Positions 51,587 to 60,636 of a stretch of 64,000 nucleotides of DNA are shown here, piece by piece (within the stretch, counting starts at the first letter, position 1; the number at the start of each line of letters is the position of its first letter). The position numbers and the translations under genes were made by a program. Source of the DNA: Rhodoferax antarcticus ANT.BR. Lineage in GTDB: Bacteria; Pseudomonadota; Gammaproteobacteria; Burkholderiales; Burkholderiaceae_C. The notes beneath the pieces are model-generated. The model was not told where the DNA came from. It saw only the letters and a program-made list of their open reading frames with translations, and did no database searches. Location: the NCBI RefSeq assembly GCF_001938565.1, contig NZ_MSYM01000013.1:621496-685495 (forward strand), in the 5' to 3' direction.

Positions 51587-52373
51587 GAGCGATCAAATTA
51601 TAGGGATGCATGATTGGCTGGCTACCCCGCCAGGACAGTATCTGCTGGCTTGGGAGCGCGCGCAAATGGCGCTGACCGTCGCGAACCTGTTTGGCTACCA
51701 TGCCTTGCAGCTCGGCCTGCCCGAACTGGACGCGCTGGAGGCCAACCGCATGCCGCACCGCTGGCTGGCCACCCAATCCGAGGCGGAGGTGGCCTTGAGC
51801 CCGCGTGTGGCCTTTGCCACGCACTTTTTCGCGCTGCCTTTTCCGGCCAATAGCCTGGACTTGGTAGTGCTGCCGCACACGTTGGAGCTCACTGCTGACC
51901 CGCATGGCGCGCTGCGCGAGGTGGCGCGGGTGCTGATGCCCGAGGGTCGGGTGGTGATTTGTGGCCTGAACCCATTGAGCTTGTGGGGCTTTCGCCAGCG
52001 CCGTGCACGTTGGCTCAACCGCCTTGGCGGTCACAGTCTGTTTTTGCCGAACGAGGGCGAATTTATTGGCTATCTGCGCCTGCGCGACTGGCTGCGGCTG
52101 TTGGATCTGGAGATTGAAGACGGCCACTTTGGTTGCTATCGGCCTGCGTTTTCCAGCCAGGCCATGCTGCACCGTTTTAATTGGATGGACAAGGCGGGTG
52201 CGCGCTGGTGGCCGATACTCGGCTCGGCCTATTTTTTGGTGGCGATCAAGCGGGTGCGCAGCATGATGCCGATCAACCCGATTCGCAAGCCAGCACTGCG
52301 CCTGCCGGTAGCTCCTGTTCCTGTAGCTAACAGCGCAGGTAAGATAAGGGCTAGAGACCAAAAAGATGCATAA
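51585..52373 (+). CDS. Class I SAM-dependent methyltransferase
   Basis: 262 residues from ATG 51585; an ATG at 51606 ([20 protein letters not shown]) is also possible. Methyltransferase core: [20 protein letters not shown] and [20 protein letters not shown], the motif II/III region. Family members precede rnhA in many Burkholderiales (from memory). Substrate unknown. The tail (about residues 245-262) comes from a repeat copy. rnhA follows after 11 bases. Confidence 0.85.
   Translation: MSDQIIGMHDWLATPPGQYLLAWERAQMALTVANLFGYHALQLGLPELDALEANRMPHRWLATQSEAEVALSPRVAFATHFFALPFPANSLDLVVLPHTLELTADPHGALREVARVLMPEGRVVICGLNPLSLWGFRQRRARWLNRLGGHSLFLPNEGEFIGYLRLRDWLRLLDLEIEDGHFGCYRPAFSSQAMLHRFNWMDKAGARWWPILGSAYFLVAIKRVRSMMPINPIRKPALRLPVAPVPVANSAGKIRARDQKDA
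52312..52365 (-). repeat. Dispersed repeat copy 13 (methyltransferase 3' end)
   Basis: Plus strand reads GTAGCTAACAGCGCAGGTAA, then GATAAGGGCTAGAGACCAAA, the reverse of the consensus. Forms the unconserved protein end [15 protein letters not shown]. Confidence 0.75.
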
Positions 52374-52384
52374 AAGTTGAACTG

Positions 52385-52843
52385 ATGACTACCTTGAATA
52401 CGATAGATATTTATACCGATGGTGCCTGCAAGGGCAACCCTGGTCCCGGTGGCTGGGGCGCCTGGCTGACCTCAGCCGAGGCACAAAAAGAACTTTTCGG
52501 TGGCGAACTCGGCACCACCAACAACCGCATGGAAATGATGGCGGTGATAGAGGCGCTGACTGCGCTGAAGCGCCCGTGCAAGGTCACTCTGCATGTCGAC
52601 AGCCAGTATGTGCTCAAGGGTATGACCGAGTGGCTACCCGGCTGGAAGGCGCGCGGCTGGAAAACCGCCAGCAAGGAACCCGTCAAAAACGTCGACTTGT
52701 GGCAGCGGCTGGATGCGCTGGTCAACACGGGTGGCCATCAGATCGAATGGCGCTGGGTGCGCGGACACAGTGGCCACCCTGGCAACGAGCGCGCTGATGC
52801 TCTGGCCAATCGAGGCGTTGCGATGGCGCTGCAAAAGCGCTAG
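52385..52843 (+). CDS. rnhA: Ribonuclease HI
   Basis: 152 residues. The DEDD active site is visible: Asp in [19 protein letters not shown] (about residue 11), Glu in [13 protein letters not shown] (about 49), Asp in [11 protein letters not shown] (about 71) and Asp in [12 protein letters not shown] (about 135), plus His in VRGHSGHPG. Degrades RNA in RNA-DNA hybrids. It normally neighbours dnaQ, which is not present here. Confidence 0.97.
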   Translation: MTTLNTIDIYTDGACKGNPGPGGWGAWLTSAEAQKELFGGELGTTNNRMEMMAVIEALTALKRPCKVTLHVDSQYVLKGMTEWLPGWKARGWKTASKEPVKNVDLWQRLDALVNTGGHQIEWRWVRGHSGHPGNERADALANRGVAMALQKR

Positions 52844-52956
52844 CAACGTCACCCATCTGCACGCGGGCTGCCTAGCCAACAAAAGTGCTGCAGCCTCAAA
52901 TGGCTTGCAGATTTGGCGGGTAGACTGCTTGCCCGGCAACCGAACTGAGAGTTTTT

Positions 52957-54510
52957 ATGATCAATTTGACGTCTATGACGATAGTCCGAAGGCTGACGCT
53001 GCTGACTGCCAGCGCCTTGTTGGGCGTCGTTGCACTGGCCAGCGTGTTTTTATGGTCCGAGCGCGCCCTGATTTTGCAGGAGCGTGAGACAGCGGTGCGC
53101 CAGACAGTTGAGGTAGCACATGGCATGCTGACGCATTTTCACAGCCTGCAAACGCAGGGCAAACTGCCGCCCGACGAGGCCAAAAGCCTTGCCATGGAGG
53201 CCATTCGTGGGCTGCGCTACAGCGGTGCCGAGTATTTCTGGATCAATGACATGCACCCCACCATGGTCATGCACCCGATCAAGCCAGATCTGCAAGGCAA
53301 GGATTTGTCGGACTTCAAGAGCCCGATCGGGCAACTGATTTTTGTTGACTTTGTCAAACAGATCAAGACTAGTGGCGACGGCTTTGTGCCCTATCTTTGG
53401 CCCAAGCCGGGAGAGAACGATCCGGTTCAGAAAATCTCCTATGTCAAAGGGTTTGAGCCTTGGGGCTGGGTCATCGGTTCGGGCGTGTATGTGGACACCG
53501 TCAACGCTGCGGTGTGGCGCCGGGCGCTGGGGTTTGCCGGGGGCACGTTGCTGCTGATGGGTTTGCTGTTCGGCTTTGGCACACTGATTTCCCGCAGTAT
53601 CCTGCGCCAGTTGGGCGGCGAGCCCAGCTATGTCAGCGCCTTGACCGAACGTATTGCCCGGGGTGAACTGGGCGGGGCCATTGACCTGAAACCTAATGAC
53701 CGCAGCAGCATGCTGTATGACATTGGTGCCATGCGCGACACGTTTGCCACCATCGTGCGCGATGTGCGTGACGGCTCTGAAGGCGTGGCCACTGCCAGCG
53801 CCGAAATTGCCCAGGGCAACAACGACCTGTCGGCACGAACCGAGTCCCAAGCCAGTGCGCTGGAACAAACGGCAGCCAGCATGGAACAGCTCAGCGCAAC
53901 GGTGCAGCACAACGCCGAAAGTGCTGCGAACGCCAGCCAGATGGCGGTGCACGCCAGCAGCGTGGCAGTGCAGGGCGGGCAGGTGGTGGCGCAGGTGGTG
54001 GACACCATGCGCGGTATCAATGAGGCCAGCTGCAGGATCAGCGACATCATCAGCGTGATCGACGGCATTGCCTTCCAGACCAACATCCTGGCCCTGAATG
54101 CAGCGGTGGAAGCGGCGCGGGCTGGTGAGCAAGGCCGAGGTTTTGCGGTGGTGGCCTCTGAGGTGCGGTCTTTGGCAGGCCGCAGCGCAGAAGCGGCCAA
54201 AGAGATCAAGACGTTGATCAACGCCAGCGTGGAGCGCGTCGCCAGTGGTACCACGCTGGTGGACCAGGCGGGCAGCACCATGAACGAGGTGGTCAGCAGC
54301 ATCGCCCGGTTGGTGGATGTGGTGGGCGAGATCAGCGCAGCCAGCCGTGAGCAGAGCCTGGGTGTGTCGCAGGTGGGTGAGGCGGTGACGCAAATGGACC
54401 GGGTCACGCAGCAGAACGCCGCCCTGGTCGAAGAAATGGCTGCGGCCGCCAGCAGTTTGAAATCCCAAGCGAATGATCTGGTGCAGACGGTGGCGCTGTT
54501 CAAGCTCTGA
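52957..54510 (+). CDS. Methyl-accepting chemotaxis protein with single Cache sensor
   Basis: 517 residues. N-terminal membrane helix ([20 protein letters not shown]), a periplasmic single-Cache domain (about residues 38-185; [39 protein letters not shown]), a second helix ([20 protein letters not shown]), HAMP, then the signalling domain with hairpin tip [20 protein letters not shown] (about 370-389) and [20 protein letters not shown]. No C-terminal CheR/CheB pentapeptide. The ligand may be a small carboxylic acid as in other Cache sensors of this type (inference). Confidence 0.93.
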   Translation: MINLTSMTIVRRLTLLTASALLGVVALASVFLWSERALILQERETAVRQTVEVAHGMLTHFHSLQTQGKLPPDEAKSLAMEAIRGLRYSGAEYFWINDMHPTMVMHPIKPDLQGKDLSDFKSPIGQLIFVDFVKQIKTSGDGFVPYLWPKPGENDPVQKISYVKGFEPWGWVIGSGVYVDTVNAAVWRRALGFAGGTLLLMGLLFGFGTLISRSILRQLGGEPSYVSALTERIARGELGGAIDLKPNDRSSMLYDIGAMRDTFATIVRDVRDGSEGVATASAEIAQGNNDLSARTESQASALEQTAASMEQLSATVQHNAESAANASQMAVHASSVAVQGGQVVAQVVDTMRGINEASCRISDIISVIDGIAFQTNILALNAAVEAARAGEQGRGFAVVASEVRSLAGRSAEAAKEIKTLINASVERVASGTTLVDQAGSTMNEVVSSIARLVDVVGEISAASREQSLGVSQVGEAVTQMDRVTQQNAALVEEMAAAASSLKSQANDLVQTVALFKL

Positions 54511-54546
54511 GAGGTTTGTTTTCGCACGCTTGATGGGGCTTTGGGC

Positions 54547-54603
54547 GTGCCCTACACGGTAGTGGTCGGGTTGTTGCCGGTGTTGGGCGGGTGTACCTGG
54601 TGA
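54547..54603 (+). CDS. Possible short leader peptide upstream of tnaA
   Basis: GTG-initiated 18-codon frame MPYTVVVGLLPVLGGCTW followed by TGA; the last residue is Trp. It sits 107 bases before the tryptophanase ATG. In E. coli tnaC, a Trp-containing leader couples induction to tryptophan. The frame has only a weak GGGG ribosome site and no relation to E. coli TnaC in sequence, so this is speculative. Confidence 0.2.
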   Translation: MPYTVVVGLLPVLGGCTW

Positions 54604-54653
54604 TGTGTCGGCGTGAGTGAGTCGAATTGATCAGTGTTGGAATTAACCGACAC

Positions 54654-54701
54654 CGTCTGGTTTAGCCCGGTGCTAGCTTCTCGACTGCCTTCAACCAGAC
54701 G
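54654..54701 (+). promoter_or_regulatory. Hairpin just before the tnaA start
   Basis: CGTCTGGTT (54654-54662) and AACCAGACG (54693-54701) are perfect 9-base inverted repeats with a 30-base loop, ending 8 bases before ATG 54710, where no Shine-Dalgarno is visible. The mRNA hairpin could gate translation. Confidence 0.45.
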
Positions 54702-54709
54702 AGAACACC

Positions 54710-56086
54710 ATGCCTAAAACCCTGATCGAACCTTTTCGCATCAAAAGCATTGAGCCCATCCGCATGACGAGCCGCGCCGAGCGCGAGCAACTGCTGCAAG
54801 CCGCCAAGCTCAATGTTTTCAAATTGCACGCGCAAGACGTGCTGATTGACTGGCTGACCGATTCCGGCACCGGCGCCATGTCCAGCCGCCAGTGGGGCGC
54901 CATCATGGAAGGTGACGAGAGTTACGCCGGTGCGCGCAGTTTTTACCGCCTGGAGAAAGTCATCCAGAACATCACCGGCATGCAGTTTTTTGTGCCCACC
55001 CACCAGGGCCGTGCCGCCGAGAAAGTGTTGTTCACTGCGGTGTGTAAAAAAGGCGACGTGGTGCCCAACAACTGCCACTTTGACACCACCCGCGCCAACC
55101 TGGAATATCTGGGCATCGAGGCACTTGACCTGGTGATTGCCGAAGGCCTGCAGCCGGCAACCATTCACCCGTTCAAGGGCAATATCGACTTGGCGCGGGT
55201 TGAGGCACTGCTCAAAGAGTGCGGCGAGCAGATTCCGTTTGGCATGATCACCGTCACCAACAACACCGGTGGCGGCCAGCCGGTGTCGATGGCCAACATC
55301 CGCGCCTACGCCGCCTTGCTCAAACAGCACGGCAAACCCTTCATCATGGACGTGTGCCGTTTTTCCGAGAACGCCATGTTCATCAAGATGCGCGAGCCAG
55401 GGTATGAAAACATACCCATCAAAGCAATAGTGCAGGAGATGTTCAGTTATGCCGACGGCGCCACCATGAGCGCCAAAAAAGACGGCATGGTCAACATTGG
55501 TGGCTTCATCGTGCTCAAAAGTGAAGAGTGGATGGACGCGGTGCGCAACGTGTTGATCATGACCGAAGGCTTTCCCACCTACGGCGGCCTGGCCGGACGT
55601 GATCTGGAAGCGCTGGCCGTGGGTCTCGAAGAAGGCATGCAGGAAGACTACCTGCGTTACCGCCTGCGCACTGCCGAATACCTGGGTGAGCGTCTGGAAG
55701 CCGCGGGCGTTAGCTTTGTCAAACCCACCGGCGGCCACGCGGTCTACATTGATGCGCGCACCGTGCTGCCCGATATGCCTCTGAAGCATTACCCGGCTTG
55801 GGCGCTGTGCAACGCGCTGTATCTGGAAGGCGGCATTCGCGGGGTGGAGATTGGCTCGGTGATGTTTGGCAAACGCCTGGCGGACGGCACAGAGACTTAC
55901 CACAGCATGGAACTGGTGCGCCTGGCTTTTCCACGGCGCATGTACACGCAGAGCCACTTTGATTACGCCGCCGAGGTGATTGCCGAAGTCAAGGAGAAGG
56001 CTTCCACGATTCGCGGTGTGAAGATCACCAAGCAGCCGCAGTTTCTCAGGCACTTTACCTGCGAGTGTGCTTGGGTGAATGGTTGA
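54710..56086 (+). CDS. tnaA: Tryptophanase (tryptophan indole-lyase)
   Basis: 458 residues, PLP-dependent beta-eliminating lyase. Blocks: PFRIKSIEPIRMTSRAERE, LTDSGTGAMSSRQWGAIMEG, VPTHQGRAAEKVLF, FDTTRANLEYLG, MDVCRFSENAMFIKMREPGY, and the PLP Lys in TMSAKKDGMVNIGG (about residue 255). Tyrosine phenol-lyase has Arg in SMERG where this protein has GVEIG (IRGVEIGSVMFG), as in TnaA, and it has FDTT where TPL has FTTT, so tryptophanase is favoured. Splits tryptophan to indole, pyruvate and ammonia. Stands as a single gene with a 199-base upstream gap. Confidence 0.85.
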   Translation: MPKTLIEPFRIKSIEPIRMTSRAEREQLLQAAKLNVFKLHAQDVLIDWLTDSGTGAMSSRQWGAIMEGDESYAGARSFYRLEKVIQNITGMQFFVPTHQGRAAEKVLFTAVCKKGDVVPNNCHFDTTRANLEYLGIEALDLVIAEGLQPATIHPFKGNIDLARVEALLKECGEQIPFGMITVTNNTGGGQPVSMANIRAYAALLKQHGKPFIMDVCRFSENAMFIKMREPGYENIPIKAIVQEMFSYADGATMSAKKDGMVNIGGFIVLKSEEWMDAVRNVLIMTEGFPTYGGLAGRDLEALAVGLEEGMQEDYLRYRLRTAEYLGERLEAAGVSFVKPTGGHAVYIDARTVLPDMPLKHYPAWALCNALYLEGGIRGVEIGSVMFGKRLADGTETYHSMELVRLAFPRRMYTQSHFDYAAEVIAEVKEKASTIRGVKITKQPQFLRHFTCECAWVNG

Positions 56087-56094
56087 TGCTGTTA

Positions 56095-56160
56095 CAAGCA
56101 TTACTAGCCTCTAGCCCAAGTAGCGCCGAGGCTAAAAGCTACCTTATTCAAAGTAATAGT
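56095..56160 (+). repeat. Dispersed repeat copy 14 (tnaA - DUF1272 gap)
   Basis: ATTACTAGCCTCTAGCCCAA, then GCTAAAAGCTACCTTATTCA and AAGTAATAG; a diverged copy in the 92-base gap. Confidence 0.6.
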
Positions 56161-56178
56161 TTTGCAAAGGAACTCCGT

Positions 56179-56415
56179 ATGCTCGAACTTCTCCCGTCCT
56201 GTGAATGCTGCGATGTGAACCTGCCGCCTGATGCCACAGAGGCGCGGATCTGCTCGTTTGAGTGCACGTTTTGCGCCACCTGCGCCGACACCGTGTTGCA
56301 GGGCGTCTGTCCCAACTGCGGTGGCAATTTTGTGCCAAGGCCGATTCGCCCGGTCAACAAGCTGACCGCCAACCCGCCCAGCTTGCGCCGTATGTTCAAA
56401 CCAGACTGCGCCTGA
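56179..56415 (+). CDS. DUF1272 domain protein (small Cys-rich)
   Basis: 78 residues from ATG 56179, behind AAAGGA; the longer frame from 56065 runs through the repeat. Zinc-ribbon type Cys pairs: CECC (about 8-11), CSFECTFCATCADTVLQGVC and PNCGGNFVPRP. The whole N-terminal 55 residues match DUF1272. Function unknown. Confidence 0.88.
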   Translation: MLELLPSCECCDVNLPPDATEARICSFECTFCATCADTVLQGVCPNCGGNFVPRPIRPVNKLTANPPSLRRMFKPDCA

Positions 56416-56440
56416 GCTGCAAAACCGGGCAGGGCGTTTA

Positions 56441-56492
56441 CAAGTTTTGAATTGATAGCTGCTAGCGCTTATGGCGTAAGGGCTAGAGTGCT
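56441..56492 (-). repeat. Dispersed repeat copy 15 (DUF1272 - GNAT gap)
   Basis: Plus strand reads GAATTGATAGCTGCTAGCGC, then TTATGGCGTAAGGGCTAGAG; the reverse of the consensus. It contains the palindromic pair CTAGCGCTTA and TAAGGGCTAG. Confidence 0.85.
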
Positions 56493-56568
56493 GGCGGGTG
56501 GGTTCCGCCATAGCACCGCTGTGGCCTGGCCGCGTTGCAGCGACAATCCACCTCCTTTTTGAAACTTT

Positions 56569-56593
56569 GCCGGGCCTGGTCCCGGCTTTTTTT
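56569..56593 (+). terminator. Intrinsic terminator immediately before the GNAT gene
   Basis: GCCGGG (56569-56574), loop CCTGGT, CCCGGC (56581-56586) followed by seven T. The next start codon is at 56596, only two bases after the T-run. Confidence 0.8.
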
Positions 56594-56595
56594 GC

Positions 56596-57126
56596 ATGTC
56601 TGAATCTATTAACGTTGAAGTTCGTCCCGCCAAAGAGCGCGACGCCCAGGCTATTGCCCAAATCCAGGCCGCTGCGTCGCAAGCCGCATTCAAGGCGCAG
56701 TTCCCCGGCGAAGCCATGCCGGAATTTGACAGCCTGAAGAAAAGCCAGTCCACCTGGCGCGAAGCCATCGAGTTTGGCGACCCGCAGGTGCTGGTGGCCG
56801 TGGTGGGTGGCGAGGTGGTTGGTTTTACCGGGTTTGATCGTTCACGCGACCCAAAAACCCCTGCCACCATGGGCGAAATCTGGGCGCTGTTTGTGCGCCC
56901 CAGCCATTGGGGCAAGAGCGTCGGCCTGGCGCTGTGGGATGGCGCGCGTGATGAGCTGGTAGAAGAAGGCTGCACCAAAGTCACCGCCTGGGTGCCGCTG
57001 GGTTACGAGCGCGCGCTGCGCTTCTTTGACATGGCCGGCTTCAAACGCGAAATGACCAGCATCAAAACCGTGCTGGTGGGGCTGACGCGCATTGAAGAGA
57101 TTCGCTTCAAGCGCGATCTGAAATAA
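56596..57126 (+). CDS. GNAT family N-acetyltransferase
   Basis: 176 residues. GNAT fold: VRPAKERDAQAIAQIQAAAS at the N-terminus, strand 4 plus acetyl-CoA motif A in MGEIWALFVRPSHWGKSVGL (about residues 93-112), then VTAWVPLGYERALRFFDMAG (motif B). The acceptor cannot be told. The start lies directly behind a terminator and has no ribosome site, which is odd (see findings). Confidence 0.88.
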   Translation: MSESINVEVRPAKERDAQAIAQIQAAASQAAFKAQFPGEAMPEFDSLKKSQSTWREAIEFGDPQVLVAVVGGEVVGFTGFDRSRDPKTPATMGEIWALFVRPSHWGKSVGLALWDGARDELVEEGCTKVTAWVPLGYERALRFFDMAGFKREMTSIKTVLVGLTRIEEIRFKRDLK

Positions 57127-57148
57127 GACTGAGCGCAGTTGGACAGCG

Positions 57149-58267
57149 TCAGAGCCGTCGCAGCAGCGCGCTGCCAATCGAGTAGCCCGCGCCAAACGAG
57201 CAGATCATGCCCACCTCACCGGCGGCGATGTCATCGTGGTGGCGGTGAAAGGCGATGATGGACCCGGCTGAGGCGGTGTTGGCAAATTCATTCAGGATCA
57301 CCGGCGCCTCTTGCGCTGTAGCGTCGCGCCCAAGCAATTTGCGGGCAATCAGATGGTTCATTGACAGATTCGCCTGGTGCAGCCAGAAGCGGCGCACGTT
57401 AGCGGGCGCTAGTTGGTGCGTGGCCAGGTGCTTGGCCATGTGCTCGGCGGCCATTGGGCAGACCTCCTTGAACACTTTGCGCCCCTCTTGGTAAAAGAGT
57501 TGGTCGCGGTCTTCCGGGTTGCGGTCTTCGGCGCGCGACATGAAGCCGGCGTTGTTGCGGATGCTGTTGGAAAACATGGTTTTGAGTTGGGTGCCCAGAA
57601 TTTCAAACGCACCGGCGGGAGCGTTGTCGAGCCGCTCGATGAGGATGGCGGTGCACACGTCGCCAAAAATGAAGTGGCAGTCGCGGTCTTTCCACGCCAA
57701 GTGCGGCGAGGTGATCTCTGGGTTGACCACCAGAATCGCGCGGGCTGAGCCACATTTCACCGCATTAGCCGCCATCTCAATGGCAAAGGTGGACGAGGAA
57801 CAGGCCACATTCATGTCAAAGCCAAAGCCTTGCACACCCAACGCCGCCTGAATTTCCACCGCCATGGCGGGGTAAGCGCGCTGCATATTGGCGGCGGCGC
57901 AAATCACACCATCTACGTCGGCGGCGGTTTTACCTGCGCGCTGCAAGGCGTCCTGCGCGGCGGCAACGCTGATTTCGGCCATTAGCGACAGCTCGGTGTC
58001 TGCTCGCGGCGCTAGGCGCGGGCGCATGCGGGTCGGATCGAGCACACCGGCTTTTTCAACCACATAGCGCTGCTGGATGCCAGACGCTTTTTCGATGAAT
58101 TCCACGCTGGACTGCGGCACAGCGACGCGGCTGCCTGCTGCAATTTCTGTAGCATGGTCGGCGTTGTCCAGATCCGCATAAGCGTTGAAGGCTTGCACCA
58201 GTTCGGCGTTGCTGATGATGTGAGGTGGCACATAGAGGCCGGTACTGCTGATACAAACGCGGGTCAT
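57149..58267 (-). CDS. Beta-ketoacyl-ACP synthase III family protein (PA3286-like)
   Basis: 372 residues. Thiolase-fold KAS III with the Cys-His-Asn triad: Cys in FDMNVACSSSTFAIEMA (about residue 155), His in RFWLHQANLSMNHLI (about 293) and Asn in VILNEFANTASAGSIIAFHR (about 326). The start (MTRVCISSTGLYVPPHIISN) and the long insertion around residues 40-70 match, as far as I recall, the Pseudomonas PA3286-type KAS III that uses longer acyl-CoA primers for fatty acid synthesis. It is a single minus-strand gene, longer than E. coli FabH. Confidence 0.88.
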   Translation of the reverse strand: MTRVCISSTGLYVPPHIISNAELVQAFNAYADLDNADHATEIAAGSRVAVPQSSVEFIEKASGIQQRYVVEKAGVLDPTRMRPRLAPRADTELSLMAEISVAAAQDALQRAGKTAADVDGVICAAANMQRAYPAMAVEIQAALGVQGFGFDMNVACSSSTFAIEMAANAVKCGSARAILVVNPEITSPHLAWKDRDCHFIFGDVCTAILIERLDNAPAGAFEILGTQLKTMFSNSIRNNAGFMSRAEDRNPEDRDQLFYQEGRKVFKEVCPMAAEHMAKHLATHQLAPANVRRFWLHQANLSMNHLIARKLLGRDATAQEAPVILNEFANTASAGSIIAFHRHHDDIAAGEVGMICSFGAGYSIGSALLRRL

Positions 58268-58438
58268 GTCGGGGTCTTTCTGGTGAGGCGGCGGCGCGTG
58301 CTGCGCCAGGTGGCCACCATTATCGAACCTTACCCGGGCCGTACAAGACGCGCCCGGGCGGTCAGTCGGCCTGGATCAACGACAATTTCAATCCGATGCA
58401 CCCCCACCCCCTGTTTCACACCTCTGGAGATGACCCAA

Positions 58439-59359
58439 ATGGCCAGTAGCCTGCTTGTTTTGTTGGACGACATTGCCAGCACCCTAGACGACGTGGCGTT
58501 GCTGACCAAAGTGGCAGCCAAAAAAACGGCTGGGGTGCTGGGTGACGACTTGGCGCTGAATGCCCAGCAGGTGGCTGGTGTCAAGGCCGACCGCGAGTTG
58601 CCGGTGGTATGGGCGGTGGCCAAGGGTTCGATGATCAACAAGGCCATTTTGGTGCCCAGCGCCTTGCTGCTCAGTGCGGTGGCGCCTTGGGCCATCACGC
58701 CGCTGCTGATGGCGGGCGGGCTGTTTTTGTGCTTTGAAGGCTTTGAGAAGGTGGCGCATAAGTTTTTGCATAGCCCGCAAGACGATGAGGCGGAGCATGC
58801 GCAACTGAGGCAGGCGCTGGCAGACGAGTCGGTCGACCTGGTGGCGCTGGAAAAAGACAAGATCAAGGGCGCGGTGCGTACCGACTTCATTTTGTCAACC
58901 GAGATCATCGTCATTACCCTGGGCACGGTGGCGGCCAGCCCGTTTGTGACACAAGTGAGTGTGCTGGCAGGCGTTGCTGTGCTGATGACGGTGGGTGTTT
59001 ACGGTTTGGTGGCTGCGATTGTGAAGATTGACGACCTGGGCCTGTGGCTCACGCTGCGCCCGGGCCAGCCCGGCTGGCAACACGCGCTGGGGCGTGGCCT
59101 GCTGCGCGCGGCGCCCTTGCTGATGAAAAGTTTGACCGTGCTGGGCACGCTGGCCATGTTTCTGGTGGGCGGCGGCATTTTGGCGCACGGCTGGCACAGC
59201 GTGGGCGCGTGGCTGGAAGGCATCAGCCAACTGGCCGGCGCTGCGGCGCCGGTGGTGTCGGCGCTGCTGAGCGGTTTGCTGGGGCTGTTGGCTGGCGGCG
59301 TCGCCGTGCTGGCGTTTCAGGGCGTCACCTGGGTGCGCGGCAAATTTAGCAAGGCATAA
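58439..59359 (+). CDS. DUF808 family inner-membrane protein (YedI-like)
   Basis: 306 residues from ATG 58439, nine bases after GGAG (an ATG three codons upstream overlaps that site). Family start MASSLLVLLDDIASTLDDVA, then KAILVPSALLLSAVAPWAIT, FEGFEKVAHKFLHS, IKGAVRTDFILSTEIIVITL and about six membrane segments to the C-terminus. Function unknown; may be a transport-related membrane protein. Confidence 0.92.
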   Translation: MASSLLVLLDDIASTLDDVALLTKVAAKKTAGVLGDDLALNAQQVAGVKADRELPVVWAVAKGSMINKAILVPSALLLSAVAPWAITPLLMAGGLFLCFEGFEKVAHKFLHSPQDDEAEHAQLRQALADESVDLVALEKDKIKGAVRTDFILSTEIIVITLGTVAASPFVTQVSVLAGVAVLMTVGVYGLVAAIVKIDDLGLWLTLRPGQPGWQHALGRGLLRAAPLLMKSLTVLGTLAMFLVGGGILAHGWHSVGAWLEGISQLAGAAAPVVSALLSGLLGLLAGGVAVLAFQGVTWVRGKFSKA

Positions 59360-59361
59360 CT

Positions 59362-59458
59362 CCATTTCCATATCAATAGGATCTGTTGTTGCTTCGCCTT
59401 GCCTTGCGTCAGCACTGTCTACGGCTTCGCGCCTAAGCTCCTATCGATCTGAAAATGG
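59362..59458. repeat. Inverted-repeat element between DUF808 gene and pyrD
   Basis: Ends 59362-59381 and 59439-59458 are 20-base imperfect inverted repeats (16 of 20 match; CCATTTCCATATCAATAGGA against TCCTATCGATCTGAAAATGG) around a 57-base centre that itself reads TTCGCCTTGCCTTGCGTCAG. MITE- or REP-like, no ORF inside. Confidence 0.6.
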
Positions 59459-59493
59459 CATAAGACCAGCATAAGACCTGCTAAAAAAGGCGG

Positions 59494-60588
59494 TTAAAAC
59501 GTCTTTTTGATCAAGGTCGCTGCAGCCTTGACCAATGCCGGACCGCTATAGATAAGCCCGGTGTAAATCTGCACCGCATCGGCACCGGCTTTGATTTTGC
59601 TGACTGCGTCCTGCGCGCTCATGATGCCGCCTGCGCCGATGATGGGGAAAGTTTTGCCCAGCGCGCTGCGCAACTGGCTGACCACCTTATTGCTCATGGC
59701 CAGCACTGGCGCACCAGACAGACCACCGGCTTCTTCGGCATGCGCCATGCCTTTGATGGCATCGCGGCTCAGGGTGGTGTTGGTGGCAATCACGCCCCAG
59801 GCATTGTTGACCTGGCCGGCGCTGTCAAAGCCGTAGCGTTGTAGCGTCTGGGCAATCACCGCGACTTGGTCTGCATCCAGATCGGGGGCAATTTTCAGGA
59901 AGATGGGGTTGCGCTTGCCGTGCTTTTGCGCGAGTAATTCGCGCCGCTCGGAGAGGGCACCCAAGAGTGCGTCCAGCGCCGCGTCGCTTTGCAGACTGCG
60001 CAGGTTTTTGGTGTTGGGGCTGGAAATGTTCACCGTCACGTAATCGGCGTAGGTATACACACCATCCAGACAGATCAAATAGTCATCGGTGGCGCGCTCG
60101 ATGGGGGTAGCCGCGTTTTTGCCGATGTTCAGGCCCAGCAGCATGGAGTGCAGGCCACTGCGCCCACCCACGCGGCGCTGGTACAGGTCTGATTGTTTGA
60201 CATTGGCAATGAACGCTTGCAAGCCGTCGTTGTTGAAGCCCAGGCGGTTGATCAGGGCCTGCGCCTGCGGCAGGCGGAACATGCGCGGTTTCGGGTTGCC
60301 TGGCTGGGCCAGCGGCGTGACCGTGCCGACTTCCACAAAACCAAAACCCATGGCGCCCAGGCCGTCAATGCAGCGGGCGTTTTTGTCCAGCCCGGCGGCC
60401 AGGCCGACGCGGTTGGGGAAGGTTAGGCCCGCCAACTCGATGGGGTCGTCCACTGCTGTGCTGGCGTAAGCCCATTTCAGGGCCGAGCCTTGCGTGCGCG
60501 CCAGCGACTCAATGGTCAGCTCATGCGCGGCCTCGGGGTCCATGCTGAACAAAAAGGGTCGCGTCAGCGCATAGGGTAAGAGAGCCAT
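59494..60588 (-). CDS. pyrD: Dihydroorotate dehydrogenase (quinone), class 2
   Basis: 364 residues from ATG 60588-60586 ([20 protein letters not shown]); the longer frame runs antisense through rpiA and is rejected. FMN-binding TIM barrel: [78 protein letters not shown] (catalytic Ser region), and [12 protein letters not shown] and [20 protein letters not shown] near the C-terminus. Oxidises dihydroorotate to orotate at the membrane. Divergent from rpiA (48-base gap). Confidence 0.97.
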   Translation of the reverse strand: MALLPYALTRPFLFSMDPEAAHELTIESLARTQGSALKWAYASTAVDDPIELAGLTFPNRVGLAAGLDKNARCIDGLGAMGFGFVEVGTVTPLAQPGNPKPRMFRLPQAQALINRLGFNNDGLQAFIANVKQSDLYQRRVGGRSGLHSMLLGLNIGKNAATPIERATDDYLICLDGVYTYADYVTVNISSPNTKNLRSLQSDAALDALLGALSERRELLAQKHGKRNPIFLKIAPDLDADQVAVIAQTLQRYGFDSAGQVNNAWGVIATNTTLSRDAIKGMAHAEEAGGLSGAPVLAMSNKVVSQLRSALGKTFPIIGAGGIMSAQDAVSKIKAGADAVQIYTGLIYSGPALVKAAATLIKKTF

Positions 60589-60636
60589 TAGATAATTCCA
60601 AAAAGGTAAACCGATCAACTTCAAGGATTTTCCCCG

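Noticed and set aside
53050-54468. 472-residue open frame antisense to the chemoreceptor
   Set aside because: Shadow of a clear MCP gene; the His/Arg/Gln-rich translation has no recognisable domain.
54662-56101. 479-residue open frame antisense to tnaA
   Set aside because: Shadow of the well-supported tryptophanase; no ribosome site.
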